This document shows, piece after piece, positions 1-9,296 of a stretch of DNA of 64,000 bases. The notes below the pieces were generated by a model that was not told where the DNA came from, made no database searches, and saw only the letters and a program-made list of their open reading frames with translations. Source of the DNA: Chitinophaga rhizosphaerae. GTDB lineage: Bacteria > Bacteroidota > Bacteroidia > Chitinophagales > Chitinophagaceae. The stretch lies in the NCBI RefSeq assembly GCF_003958645.1, contig NZ_RXLO01000017.1, positions 1-64,000 on the forward strand. Direction: 5' to 3'. Every line of letters starts with the position of its first letter. Within the stretch, counting starts at the first letter, position 1. The position numbers were made by a program, and so were the translations under genes.

Positions 1-73
1 AATGGTGCAAGAATACCTGGATCACCACAAGGATGACCCAGGTGCTAATGCTGAAAATTTAATGCTGGAGTAG
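1..73 (+). CDS. 3' end of an unidentified gene (partial)
   Basis: An open frame runs from the left edge to a TAG at 71-73. Its last residues read MVQEYLDHHKDDPGANAE followed by NLMLE. The first in-window ATG is at position 2, but the gene probably begins outside the window. The tail is acidic and hydrophilic. A hairpin resembling a terminator follows at 98. I do not recognise the family, and the fragment is too short to assign one. Confidence 0.35.
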   Translation, partial: MVQEYLDHHKDDPGANAENLMLE

Positions 74-97
74 GACTTTAGTCCGGCATACCCAAAC

Positions 98-124
98 CTC
101 TGCACTTTCAGTGCAGAGTATTTT
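98..124 (+). terminator. hairpin terminator candidate
   Basis: A perfect 8-bp stem (CTCTGCAC / GTGCAGAG) with a TTTCA loop is followed by a short T-rich stretch. It lies 25 bp after the stop of the partial gene at the left edge. The T-tract is weak. Confidence 0.5.
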
Positions 125-263
125 AGTGTATGCAAACAACCGTATGTATTTTTTTCTGACGATTGAAACTAATTGGATTTTGGCCCCGTATATCTTCGTG
201 AAAACATCCAAATCCATTCACTGAGAAGTACCCTTTTTTAATCCACCAGTAAAAGAAGATTTT

Positions 264-968
264 ATGGCAGAAAAATTGAATGTTCCACAGGAACAGGAGG
301 GGCATGCCATGCTATCACAGAAAGGCCAGCAGCGCCGGCGGTTTCTCTCGCTTTTCGCGGGAACCGCTGCTGCGGCCACGCTGATGCATGCCTGTTCCAA
401 TAACGACGATCCTTCGCCCGATAATGGCGTCAATCTCGGCAGTGGCGATATCGGGATTCTCAATTATGCTTATGCGCTGGAGCAACTTGAAGCCGCATTC
501 TACATTCGTGTAACGCAATCTTTTTTCAGCGGCGCTACGGCAACGGAGCAACAATTTCTCGCAGACATCCGCGATCATGAGATCGCGCACCGTGAATTTT
601 TCCGGAATGCATTGGGTGGAAAAGCGATCCCCATGCTGGAGGCGGATTTCAGCAAGGTCGATTTCAGTAGCAGGGCGAGTGTGCTGGGAACGGCCAAGGC
701 ATTCGAAGACCTGGGCGTGGCGGCTTACAACGGCGCCGGCAAGCTGATCACCGATGGCGCTTACCTGTTGCTGGCAGGGAAGATTGTTTCGGTGGAAGCG
801 CGGCACGCGGCCATGATCCGTGATTTGCTGAGCAATGGTTCTTTCGCCGACAACACAGCCGTAGACGCCAATGGGCTTGATATGGCGCTCGCACCGGCAG
901 ACGTGCTGAAAGTAGCCGGCGGTTTCCTTAAATCGAAGATCAACGCGTCCAATCTTCCCACTTCCTGA
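264..968 (+). CDS. ferritin-like domain protein with Tat-like signal (1)
   Basis: The protein is 234 aa and looks like the exported ferritin-like family (PF13668 type). The N-terminus has an RRR motif followed by a hydrophobic stretch ending in LMHAC, suggesting a Tat signal and possibly a lipid anchor. Metal-ligand-like motifs appear in order: EQLEAAFY, DHEIAHREFF and VEARHAAMI, as expected for a four-helix carboxylate-bridged fold. An internal ATG at 309 has AGGAGG 8 bp upstream and could be the true start; this would leave the Tat-like motif at residues 9-11. It is followed 15 bp later by a second member of the same family, so the two are probably co-transcribed. The reaction is unknown; members of this family are often annotated only by fold. 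Confidence 0.85.
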   Translation: MAEKLNVPQEQEGHAMLSQKGQQRRRFLSLFAGTAAAATLMHACSNNDDPSPDNGVNLGSGDIGILNYAYALEQLEAAFYIRVTQSFFSGATATEQQFLADIRDHEIAHREFFRNALGGKAIPMLEADFSKVDFSSRASVLGTAKAFEDLGVAAYNGAGKLITDGAYLLLAGKIVSVEARHAAMIRDLLSNGSFADNTAVDANGLDMALAPADVLKVAGGFLKSKINASNLPTS

Positions 969-983
969 TCTAAAATCCGAAAC

Positions 984-1826
984 ATGAACATCGAACATAT
1001 CATTACCGAACTGGAACAGCAAGACCCCGAGCTCCACGACCGCATGAGCAGCCGGCGGTCGGCTATCAGCGGGCTGGCAGGCATTGGCGGCAAACTTGCC
1101 CTCGCTGCGATACCTTTCGCGCTGGGCAGTTTGTTTAAGAAAGCCTACGGGCAATCTACTACCGGCATCGTACAGGTGTTGCAATTCGCCCTTACGCTGG
1201 AGTATCTCGAAGCGGAATTTTACACCCTCGGCGCCGCGGCACCAGGCCTGGTGCCCGCCGGCCCGCCCACCGGCGCAATCGCCACGATCCGGGATCATGA
1301 GAATGCACACGTCTCGCTCCTCAAAACTACGATCATTTCGCTGGGAGCAACGCCGGTCCCCAAGCCCACCTTCGATTTCAGTGCGGGAGACGGCAGCGGG
1401 AACGGGCCGTTCAAGGGCGTTTTTTCGAATTATCCGCTCTTCCTCGCCGTGGCGCAGACTTTCGAGGATACGGGCGTCCGGGCCTACAAGGGGCAGGCGG
1501 GCGAGCTGATCGCCAGTAACGACGTGTTGACGGCCGCGTTGAAGATCCATAGCGTGGAGGCGCGCCATGCCGCCCATATCCGCTACATGCGGAGGAACCT
1601 CACGGCCAATGATACCATCAAGCCCTGGATTACCGGGAAAGATACCGGTGGTATCGGAGCCGCCGTGCAGGCCAGTTATAATGGTGAAGAAGTCAGCGCG
1701 CAGGCGGGGATCAATATCGTCGGGATCAACGGAACGGGCGTGGGGATGAATGCCGCCACAGAAGCGTTTGACGAGCCCCTGAGCAAACAGGCGGTGCTGG
1801 ATATCGTAGCACCGTTTATCGTATAA
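984..1826 (+). CDS. ferritin-like domain protein with Tat-like signal (2)
   Basis: The protein is 280 aa and a distant paralogue of the gene upstream, with the same ligand-like motifs (LEYLEAEFY, DHENAHVSLL, VEARHAAHI). A twin arginine (SSRRSAISGL) at about residues 28-32 precedes a hydrophobic segment, which suggests Tat export. The two genes are 15 bp apart and probably form one transcript. The C-terminal 90 residues after the ferritin-like bundle have no motif I recognise. Function is inferred from fold only. Confidence 0.85.
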   Translation: MNIEHIITELEQQDPELHDRMSSRRSAISGLAGIGGKLALAAIPFALGSLFKKAYGQSTTGIVQVLQFALTLEYLEAEFYTLGAAAPGLVPAGPPTGAIATIRDHENAHVSLLKTTIISLGATPVPKPTFDFSAGDGSGNGPFKGVFSNYPLFLAVAQTFEDTGVRAYKGQAGELIASNDVLTAALKIHSVEARHAAHIRYMRRNLTANDTIKPWITGKDTGGIGAAVQASYNGEEVSAQAGINIVGINGTGVGMNAATEAFDEPLSKQAVLDIVAPFIV

Positions 1827-1975
1827 TTTGACTTGAGTTTTCCATCCCGTCGCGCCCCGGGCCTTCCGGCGGCGCGACATTCTTATCTTGCAATATCGAT
1901 TTTCCGGCTTGGGATTTTATCCTTATTTTGCGCTACTGCCGTTTCTTACCGGCAATATCAAACCCAAGTCTGCTT

Positions 1976-4900
1976 ATGATACAGAAAAGTATGTTCCTTG
2001 CCGCCGGCGCCTTCCTGCTGGCCGGCGCACCCGTCACCATGGCGCAAAGCCCCACCAAACTGCTCCGCAACCCTACGGTGAGCGCGCAGCACGTGGCCTT
2101 TATGTATGGCGGCGATATCTGGATCGCGAACCGCGACGGTTCCGCGCCAAAAAGGCTCACCATCAACCCGGCCCTGGAAACGGAGCCCGTTATTTCACCC
2201 GACGGCAAATGGGTAGCCTTTACCGGTAACTACGACGGCAATTCCGATGTATACGTGGTGCCGGTGGAAGGCGGCGAGCCCCGGCGCATCACGTTCCACC
2301 CCTCTTCCGAAATCGTTCGCGGCTGGGTGGATAACGATCATATCCTCTTCGCTTCCGGCCTGGAATCGCCCACGGGCAGTACCCAGCGCCTCTACACCGC
2401 CAGTCTCAAAGGCGGTCTCCAGCAACCGCATCAACGGATTCCCGAAGCCACCCAGGGCGCCGTTTCGCCCGACGGGAAATTTACCGCATACTTCAAAAAT
2501 CCCGATCCTACCGAAGGCGGCGCCGTGTACCGCCCCTTCAAACGCTACCGCGGCGGTTATGCGCCTAAAATCTGGATCTTCAACCACGCCAATAACCAGA
2601 TCGTGGAAATCCCCGGGGAAAACGCCAACAACATCCGCCCGCAATGGATCGGCAAAAACGTATACTTCCTCAGCGACCGCAACCACACCATGAACGTTTT
2701 CCGCTACGATACAGACTCGAAGCAGATTACGCAGGTAACGCACTACAAGTCGGACGATGTGAAATCGCTCCAGGGCGATGGTAAAACCCTCGCTTTCGAA
2801 CAGGCCGGCACCCTCCACCTGCTGGACCCCGCTACCGGCAAAGTGACTAACCTTTCCGTGAGCCTTCAGGCGGATATTCCCTCCAAACGGCCGCGTTACG
2901 AAAAGCTGAATAGTTTCGAGAACGTATTCCTGTCGCCCACCGGCGCGAGGCTCCTCGTGCAAGGCCGCGGCGAAATCCTCTCCGTTCCCAGGGAAAAAGG
3001 CGATGTGCGCAACATCTCCAATTCCCCCGGCTCCCACGAACGCCTGCCGGGCTGGAGCCCCGACGGAAAGTACATTTCCTACGTGTCCGATAAAGACGGC
3101 AACTACAAACTCATCCTCCGCGACCAGAAAGCAATGGATACGCCGATCGAGATCGAACTCGGTAAAACCGTGTATTATTTCGGCCTGAACTGGTCGCCCG
3201 ATAGCAAAAAGATCCTGTACAGCGATGCACACTTCAACCTCTTCGTGCTCGACGTGGCCAGCAAAAAGATCACCAAAGTGGCGACGTATGCCAACGGGAG
3301 CATCCCTTCCGGCGGCAGCAACCCGTTCCAGCCGTCGTGGTCGCCCGATTCGAAATGGATCACGTTCGTAAATGCCGAAGAGAATGGATTTGATGCAGTG
3401 TTCCTGTATGAAGTATCCGCCGGCAAAACCGTACGCGTAACCGACGGCATGAGCGATGCCAGCGCGCCTTCGTTCAGCGCCGACGGAAAATATCTCTTCT
3501 TCCCGGCCAGCACCAACAGCGGTATGGGCCTCAGCGGGCTCCACATGCAGACCTACGACCGCGGCAATGCAATGGCGCTATACGCCGCCGTGCTGTCGAA
3601 AAAAACGGCTACGCTTTTCACACCGGAAAGCGACGAGGAAACGGTGAAAACCGACGAAAAGAAAGAAGATAAGGATAAAGAGAAAGAGAAAGAGAAAGAC
3701 AAGAAGAAAGACAGCACCAAAGCCACGCCAGCCAAGCCGGAGGCCGCCCTCGTTGATGCTGACGGCCTGCAGCAGCGTATTATCACGGTCCCGGTCCCGC
3801 AAGGCACTATCTATGGCGTGAACGGCGCGGTAAAGGATAAAATTTTCTACTCCGACGGAGGCGAGATCAAGTATTTCGACCTGAAAGAAAGAAAAACGGA
3901 AACCTTCGCCAAAGGCGGGCGTTTCATGATCAGTGCAGACGGGAAAAAAATGCTCATCGCCGCCGGCGGGAACAATTACCAGATCGTGGGAACGGAGCGG
4001 AAGCCCTCGCCAGGAGACGGCAAGGTAGACCTGTCTAAGGTGACCGTTTACGTAGACCCCGTGGCCGAATGGAAACAGATCTTCGACGAAGTGTACAAGA
4101 TCGAGAAGGACTACTTCTACGTGAAAAACATGCACGGTGTGGATTGGGACGCCAACCGCCGCAAATATGAGGCACTGCTGCCGCATGTGAGCAGCCGCGC
4201 CGATCTCACTTACCTCCTCAACGAAATGATGAGCGAAATGGTGGTGGGCCACAACTACGTGGGCCTGGGCGATATGCCTTCCGGTCCGAGCGTGAACGTG
4301 GGCATGCTGGGGGCAGATTACGAAGTGACCGGCGGCCACTACCGCATCGCTAAAATCTACAACGGCGAAAGCTGGAACCCCGAAGCCAAAGCGCCCCTGG
4401 CCGTTCCCGGCCTCAACGTAAAGGAAGGCGATTACATCCTGGCCGTTAACGGCGTTCCGCTGACCGCTACCACCAGCATCCACGAACTGATGCAGAACCA
4501 GGCCGGCCGCCAGGTAACGCTGAAAGTGAATAGCTCCGCTTCCGAAACCGGTGCGCGCGACATCGTGGTGGAACCGGTCTCCGTGTCTACGGAAAACAGT
4601 CTCCGTTACGTAGACTGGGTGGAAGGGAACCGCAGGAAGGTAGACCAGCTGAGCGGCGGCAAGATCGCTTACCTGCATATGATCAATACGGGCCGCGAAG
4701 GGTATAATTCCTTCAACAGGTATTACTTCGCGCAGGCCGACAAAAAAGCCCTGCTGCTCGACGAGCGCTTCAACGGCGGCGGTTCCGTGGCCGATTATGT
4801 GATAGATGTGCTGAACCGGGAAGTAATGAGTTACTGGGGCGTGCGCGACGGCCGCAGCTTCACTACGCCCGGCAACGGCATCTACGGGCCGAAAGCCATG

Positions 4901-5263
4901 CTGATCAACGAATACGCAGGTTCCGGCGGCGATATGATGCCCTGGATGTTCAATCACAAGAAACTGGGCAAGCTGGTGGGTAAACGTACCATGGGCATCC
5001 TGGTGGGCATCAGCGGGTATCCTTCGCTGATCGACGGCGGTTATGTGACTTCGCCCAGCTTCGGAATTTACGATACCAATGGCAAATGGATCATCGAAAA
5101 CGTAGGTACGCCAGCAGACGTGGATGTGGAACAAACCCCGGCCGATGTGATCGCCGGCCGCGATCCGCAGCTGGAGAAAGGCGTGCAGATCCTGCTGGAA
5201 GAACTGAAAACGAAAACCTGGCAGCCGGTGCCCAAGCCGGCAGATCCGGTTCGCGTGAAATAA
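1976..5263 (+). CDS. tricorn-type S41 family protease
   Basis: From the ATG at 1976 the protein is 1095 aa and starts with a signal peptide (MIQKSMFLAAGAFLLAGAP, cleaved near MAQS). The N-terminal half contains repeated SPDGK/SPDSK motifs typical of PD40/WD40-like beta-propeller blades. A very basic and acidic linker of K, E and D residues lies at about 558-582. Next come a tricorn C1-like region, a PDZ domain (KEGDYILAVNGVPL, about 815-835) and an S41 peptidase domain with NEYAGSGGDMMPW near residue 980, where the serine of GSGGD is the expected nucleophile. The length matches Bacteroidota tricorn homologues. An upstream in-frame start at 1928 would place residues before the signal peptide, so 1976 is preferred. 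It is probably exported and degrades peptides. A strong terminator follows. Confidence 0.92.
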   Translation: MIQKSMFLAAGAFLLAGAPVTMAQSPTKLLRNPTVSAQHVAFMYGGDIWIANRDGSAPKRLTINPALETEPVISPDGKWVAFTGNYDGNSDVYVVPVEGGEPRRITFHPSSEIVRGWVDNDHILFASGLESPTGSTQRLYTASLKGGLQQPHQRIPEATQGAVSPDGKFTAYFKNPDPTEGGAVYRPFKRYRGGYAPKIWIFNHANNQIVEIPGENANNIRPQWIGKNVYFLSDRNHTMNVFRYDTDSKQITQVTHYKSDDVKSLQGDGKTLAFEQAGTLHLLDPATGKVTNLSVSLQADIPSKRPRYEKLNSFENVFLSPTGARLLVQGRGEILSVPREKGDVRNISNSPGSHERLPGWSPDGKYISYVSDKDGNYKLILRDQKAMDTPIEIELGKTVYYFGLNWSPDSKKILYSDAHFNLFVLDVASKKITKVATYANGSIPSGGSNPFQPSWSPDSKWITFVNAEENGFDAVFLYEVSAGKTVRVTDGMSDASAPSFSADGKYLFFPASTNSGMGLSGLHMQTYDRGNAMALYAAVLSKKTATLFTPESDEETVKTDEKKEDKDKEKEKEKDKKKDSTKATPAKPEAALVDADGLQQRIITVPVPQGTIYGVNGAVKDKIFYSDGGEIKYFDLKERKTETFAKGGRFMISADGKKMLIAAGGNNYQIVGTERKPSPGDGKVDLSKVTVYVDPVAEWKQIFDEVYKIEKDYFYVKNMHGVDWDANRRKYEALLPHVSSRADLTYLLNEMMSEMVVGHNYVGLGDMPSGPSVNVGMLGADYEVTGGHYRIAKIYNGESWNPEAKAPLAVPGLNVKEGDYILAVNGVPLTATTSIHELMQNQAGRQVTLKVNSSASETGARDIVVEPVSVSTENSLRYVDWVEGNRRKVDQLSGGKIAYLHMINTGREGYNSFNRYYFAQADKKALLLDERFNGGGSVADYVIDVLNREVMSYWGVRDGRSFTTPGNGIYGPKAMLINEYAGSGGDMMPWMFNHKKLGKLVGKRTMGILVGISGYPSLIDGGYVTSPSFGIYDTNGKWIIENVGTPADVDVEQTPADVIAGRDPQLEKGVQILLEELKTKTWQPVPKPADPVRVK

Positions 5264-5282
5264 TCCGTAACGGAATTTTCCG

Positions 5283-5319
5283 AACGGCCGCCTGGAACAA
5301 TCCGGGCGGCCGTTTTTTT
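5283..5319 (+). terminator. intrinsic terminator after the tricorn protease gene
   Basis: A GC-rich stem (AACGGCCGCC / GGCGGCCGTT) is followed by seven T residues, 20 bp after the stop of the protease gene. Confidence 0.85.
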
Positions 5320-5417
5320 ATCCGTTTTTCATGATCCTTCCGGCAAGTCGTGGCGAAAGTCGGGCCAGTACTTTTTCCATGTCCGGGATGTGAATTCCGT
5401 TTACATAGGTAAAGAAA

Positions 5418-5640
5418 TCAGCGGCCGGAGGATTTCCTGCGGATGCGGCTCAATTGCGTAGGCGTAACGCCCAGGTAGGAAGCGATGTGGTATTGCGGAA
5501 CGAGTGCCTCCAACGCCGGGAACCGCTTGTCGAGGAAGCGATGGAGCTTATCATGTGGCATATCGGTGGGGCGGATTTGTTCCTAGATATACGGATTGCC
5601 GTTGCGCAATCGCGGCAAAACCATATATTCACCTACTTTT
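5418..5640 (-). pseudogene. Crp/Fnr family regulator, C-terminal remnant
   Basis: On the minus strand a frame ending at 5418 reads LHRFLDKRFPALEALVPQYH and then IASYLGVTPTQLSRIRRK. This is the characteristic helix-turn-helix end of Bacteroidota Crp/Fnr regulators. About 55 codons upstream the frame meets a TAG, and before it only about a dozen plausible residues (YMVLPRLRNGNPYI) remain before the region runs into the next gene. The cyclic-nucleotide-binding half is absent, so the gene is a truncated relic. It fills most of the 390-bp gap between the two protease genes. Confidence 0.7.
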
Positions 5641-5655
5641 TAATGTTATACCTCC

Positions 5656-7452
5656 ATGAAGACATTGACCCGGTTTCTCGCTTTCGGCATATTGGCATCG
5701 ATCGCCGTAAATATCGTATCCGGTTGCGCGGCTGTCCCGGGCCGGCAGTTGGCATCCATCCAAGAACGCCCCATTTCCCCGGATACAGGTAAAACGGCGG
5801 ATCTGGTGCTGCTGGCGCGGGTTTGGGGGTACCTGAAGTATTTCTCGCCCGTCATCAGCGAACGGAACATCGATTGGGATAAAGTACTGATCGATCAACT
5901 GAAATCGATGGACGAAAACCCCGCCGCCGGTGTGCTTCCCTCCATCCGCACGATGCTCGATTCCGCCGCACTTTCCGCGCCATCCGGCCGTAAGTCCGGC
6001 GCGAAGCAGCTCGCCGATGCGAAGGAGATCGAAAAAGTAAACATAAACCACCACTGGATCGCATCCGCAAAGCAGCTCGGCCAGGAGGAAAAAGACCGAT
6101 TAACCGCGTTGGCAGATTATTTCAAGCCATTCAAGAATAAATACATCATCACACCCGACGTTTCCGGATATCCGTCTCCCCAATTCAGGGAAGAAACTTA
6201 CGGGAAAGACTTCCTGCCCGAAAAGCACTTCCGGCTGCTGGCGCTTTTCCGCTACTGGAACATCATCGAATATTACCTTCCTGCGAAATACCAGCAGCAA
6301 GGCGGGTGGCCTGCAAAGCTGGCGCGTTTCATACCGGAGTTCGCCAATGCGGATACCGACCGCGATTACGCCCGCGCCCTGATCAAGCTCAATGCCGCCA
6401 TTACGGACGGTCACAGTATCATGCCCACCCACGCTAAATTCCCGGAATACGTTCTGCCGGGCCGGCTCATCCGCTTGCCCTTTGCCATGGCTGTGATCGG
6501 CGATACGGTTTTTGTGCACCAAGCCGATTCCGGGTTTGCCGAATTGAGCGGGATGCGCCCGGGCGACCGGGTACATACCGTCAACGGAGCGCCAGTTAGC
6601 CGGTATGTTGATTTGTTGCGGGCCAACATGAGCGACCCGCGCAGCGAAATGAAGGACTATTATATTTCCGTATCGGGCATATTGCGAATGATGCCGGGGA
6701 GTGGCGATACGCTCACGGTCGGTTATGAAAGCGGCGGCCAGGCCAAAACGTTCCGCGGCCGGTACGGCGATGAGGAAATAGCGCAATACGGGGCTGCCGG
6801 TGCGAGGGCATGGGCGAAGCAGCAGGAAGCGCAGAAAATTGCGGCACCCAAACCTGCCATGCAATTGCTCGATGGCGATATCCTGTACATTGATCCCGCG
6901 AAATGGTCGGGCAAAATGGCGGACACCACGCGGGAATTGCTGTCGAAAGCCAAATCGCTCATCATCGAATGCCGTACCTATCCCAATTTCGATTTCATCA
7001 ACTTCACGCATTTCCTGTTCAGAAAGCAGACGGAATGCATTTTATGGAACGGGACGATCGGCTACCCCGGCCTCACGAAAACGCTGGAGTACAAGCGCGG
7101 TCCCGACCGCAAGGTTCATTTCAAAGGAAAAGTAGTGGCGCTGATCGCGGAACGGTCTGTCAGCCGCCCGGAAATGCTCACCATGATCGTGAAGGCCCGT
7201 AAAGGCAATACGGTATTTTTCGGCCGTACTACGGGCGGTGCCGACGGAGACGTAACCCCAATCCCCATGGTGGGCAACCAGGACATGCGGTTCGTCATCT
7301 CCGGCCTCGACGTCCTGTATCCGGACGGCGGCTATACGCAAGGCATCGGCATCGGGCCGGATGTGGAAGTACCGTTGACCGTTGCGGAATTCGCCGGCGG
7401 GAAAGATGTTATCTATCAACGCGCCCTTCAATACCTCGCCGCAAACCCCTGA
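5656..7452 (+). CDS. S41 family peptidase lipoprotein
   Basis: The protein is 598 aa. The N-terminus has a hydrophobic segment ending in a lipobox-like VSGC (residues 21-24), so it is probably a lipoprotein. The central part contains a PDZ-like stretch (MRPGDRVHTVNGAPV, about residue 300-315). The C-terminal S41 domain includes VALIAERSVSRPEML, where the serine of SRPE aligns with the usual nucleophile, and FFGRTTGGADGD. Bacteroidota carry many such proteases and the substrate is not known. The gene follows a Crp/Fnr relic and ends at a strong two-way terminator shared with the convergent SusD gene. Confidence 0.88.
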   Translation: MKTLTRFLAFGILASIAVNIVSGCAAVPGRQLASIQERPISPDTGKTADLVLLARVWGYLKYFSPVISERNIDWDKVLIDQLKSMDENPAAGVLPSIRTMLDSAALSAPSGRKSGAKQLADAKEIEKVNINHHWIASAKQLGQEEKDRLTALADYFKPFKNKYIITPDVSGYPSPQFREETYGKDFLPEKHFRLLALFRYWNIIEYYLPAKYQQQGGWPAKLARFIPEFANADTDRDYARALIKLNAAITDGHSIMPTHAKFPEYVLPGRLIRLPFAMAVIGDTVFVHQADSGFAELSGMRPGDRVHTVNGAPVSRYVDLLRANMSDPRSEMKDYYISVSGILRMMPGSGDTLTVGYESGGQAKTFRGRYGDEEIAQYGAAGARAWAKQQEAQKIAAPKPAMQLLDGDILYIDPAKWSGKMADTTRELLSKAKSLIIECRTYPNFDFINFTHFLFRKQTECILWNGTIGYPGLTKTLEYKRGPDRKVHFKGKVVALIAERSVSRPEMLTMIVKARKGNTVFFGRTTGGADGDVTPIPMVGNQDMRFVISGLDVLYPDGGYTQGIGIGPDVEVPLTVAEFAGGKDVIYQRALQYLAANP

Positions 7453-7466
7453 GCAACAGGTATACA

Positions 7467-7507
7467 AAACAGGAAAGGCGCCCTCATGCGGGGCGCCTTT
7501 CCTGTTT
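7467..7507. terminator. bidirectional terminator between S41 peptidase and susD genes
   Basis: A perfect 17-bp stem (AAACAGGAAAGGCGCCC and its complement) with a short loop lies between two convergent genes. It has an A-tract on one side and T-rich sequence on the other, so it can serve both strands. Confidence 0.9.
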
Positions 7508-7526
7508 ATAAAAATTGCCTGAGCGG

Positions 7527-9278
7527 CTACAGTCCGTCGTTCCAGTTCGGGTTCTGCGTCAGGATTTTGTTTGTCAACTGCCTTTCCTGGATGGGGATCG
7601 GCTGGAGGTAATCCCTGTTTTCCTGGAAGGTTTTAGTGGTAGTGCGGTTGATCAGTACGTTACCGGCATTATTTTCCAGCTCGATATCCTTGCCCAGTTT
7701 GAAGTACTGGACACCGGCTACTGCGGGGCTCGGCTTGTCGCCGGTGTAGATGTACACGTCGATCTTGCCGTCGCGGTCGAGGTCGTATTGGCCCGCACCG
7801 GGGAAGTACATCCCTTTGAACTGGCGCACTACGCTCTGGCCGGATTGCCAGCGCATGAGATCGTTCCAGCGGTGGCTTTCCATCACGAGTTCGATCCTTC
7901 TTTCCCGGCGGATTTCGAGGATAACGCCCTTGTTGGCGCCGGCCACGGCCGGGTATTGCGCGGCCATATAGGGGTCGGGGTTGGTGTTGGCGGCCACGAG
8001 ATTCAGGTTGGGCATGGCTACACGCTCGCGGAGCTGACCGATGGATGCGTCGAGGTCGGCCTGCGTGAGGGTGCCCAGTTCCGCCTTGGCTTCGGCGAAG
8101 TTCAGCAGCACTTCCGCATAGCGGAAAACGGGCATGGAATTGATGGAACGGTTGTAAGAATCGAAAGACATGTCCGTCACGAACTTGATCAGCTGATAGC
8201 CGGTCACGCTTGCGCCGAAATCGGGCACCAGCGGGTTGTTGGTCCCGATGCGCGAGTAACCTGGCGTGCGGATGGTTTGGGCCAGGCGCGGATCGCGGTT
8301 TTGCGTTTCACCGTAAAACGTGATGGTGTCATACCGCGGAATGTCCGTAAAGCGGGAGCCGTCCGCCATCAGGTAGCTGTTCACGAGCTGCTTATCCAGC
8401 CCCGGCTTGCCGTAAGAGGATGTGATCGTGTAGTAGTTCACGTTATGCCAAACCGACAACTCATTGCTGAAGGTGCGGGCGAGGATGATTTCGTCCTTGT
8501 TCGGCGCGATGGAAGCGAACAGCTCGAGGTAAGCCTTGGACGGCGTGGATTTGTAAATTTTGTACTTGCCTGCGCTCATCAGCTGTTGCGAGGCAGCGGC
8601 CGATTTTTCCAGCAGGGCTTCCCAGCCGGCTTCGTTACGGTATTTTTTCCATGTCCCTTCGAACAGGCAAACGCGGCTCAGCAAGGCCATGGCCGTGTAT
8701 TTGGATACCATTTCCGTGGATTGCGGGAAAGTGTTGATGTCCATATTGGCGATAGCGAAATCGAGGTCGGCAATGATGGAGTCAACCACCACTTTGCGGG
8801 GCGATCTGGGTTTGGTAAGGGCTTCCTTGTCCTGGTAATCGATGGTGTTGGTGTACCAGGGCACGTCGCCGAAACGCTGCACTTTGTCGAAGTAAAAATA
8901 GGCGCGGAAGAATTTGGCCACGGCGGCAAACCGGTTTACCTGCTCCTGCGGCATCACGCGGTTATAATTGTCGAGGTAGTAATTGATCTTCCGCAATTCG
9001 GTCCAGGTCCAGTTCCCGCCGGTCAGGGGCACAGTACGGCGGCCGGTCACCTGGTCGCTGAGGGATTGCTTCACGATGTTATCGATATCCTCGTTATACA
9101 CGCCTTCGGCAGACGGGAATGCGCTGTAGAAGGAATTCAGGTAGAATTTCTGTTCGTTGTCGTTATTGAAATACTGGTCTGGCGCTACCTGCGAAAGCGG
9201 CTGCCGGTCCAGGAACTTGCTGCAGCTGCTGAAGAGCCCGGCCGCGGCGATGGCAAATATGGAAAGTTGCTTTTTCAT
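7527..9278 (-). CDS. SusD/RagB family outer-membrane lipoprotein
   Basis: The protein is 583 aa with an N-terminal signal ending in the lipobox LFSSC, followed by SKFLDRQPLSQVAPDQYF, which is typical of SusD homologues. The C-terminal part contains RRERRIELVMESHRWNDLMRW, a hallmark of the SusD/RagB C-terminal domain. SusD proteins bind glycans or other nutrients at the cell surface and cap the SusC channel. The gene starts 19 bp after susC on the same strand, the usual order. No glycoside hydrolase or sensor gene lies nearby, so the substrate cannot be guessed. Confidence 0.95.
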   Translation of the reverse strand: MKKQLSIFAIAAAGLFSSCSKFLDRQPLSQVAPDQYFNNDNEQKFYLNSFYSAFPSAEGVYNEDIDNIVKQSLSDQVTGRRTVPLTGGNWTWTELRKINYYLDNYNRVMPQEQVNRFAAVAKFFRAYFYFDKVQRFGDVPWYTNTIDYQDKEALTKPRSPRKVVVDSIIADLDFAIANMDINTFPQSTEMVSKYTAMALLSRVCLFEGTWKKYRNEAGWEALLEKSAAASQQLMSAGKYKIYKSTPSKAYLELFASIAPNKDEIILARTFSNELSVWHNVNYYTITSSYGKPGLDKQLVNSYLMADGSRFTDIPRYDTITFYGETQNRDPRLAQTIRTPGYSRIGTNNPLVPDFGASVTGYQLIKFVTDMSFDSYNRSINSMPVFRYAEVLLNFAEAKAELGTLTQADLDASIGQLRERVAMPNLNLVAANTNPDPYMAAQYPAVAGANKGVILEIRRERRIELVMESHRWNDLMRWQSGQSVVRQFKGMYFPGAGQYDLDRDGKIDVYIYTGDKPSPAVAGVQYFKLGKDIELENNAGNVLINRTTTKTFQENRDYLQPIPIQERQLTNKILTQNPNWNDGL

Positions 9279-9296
9279 TGTTGTGCGATTGATGGG

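Noticed and set aside
315..1880. Minus-strand frame of 521 codons over the ferritin-like genes
   Set aside because: The plus-strand proteins have conserved metal-ligand motifs; the minus frame does not resemble any protein.
3640..3725. A-rich low-complexity stretch
   Set aside because: It codes for a Lys/Glu/Asp-rich linker in the tricorn protease, not a regulatory element.
3578..5134. Minus-strand frame of 518 codons in the tricorn protease gene
   Set aside because: Shadow of a gene with PDZ and S41 motifs on the plus strand.
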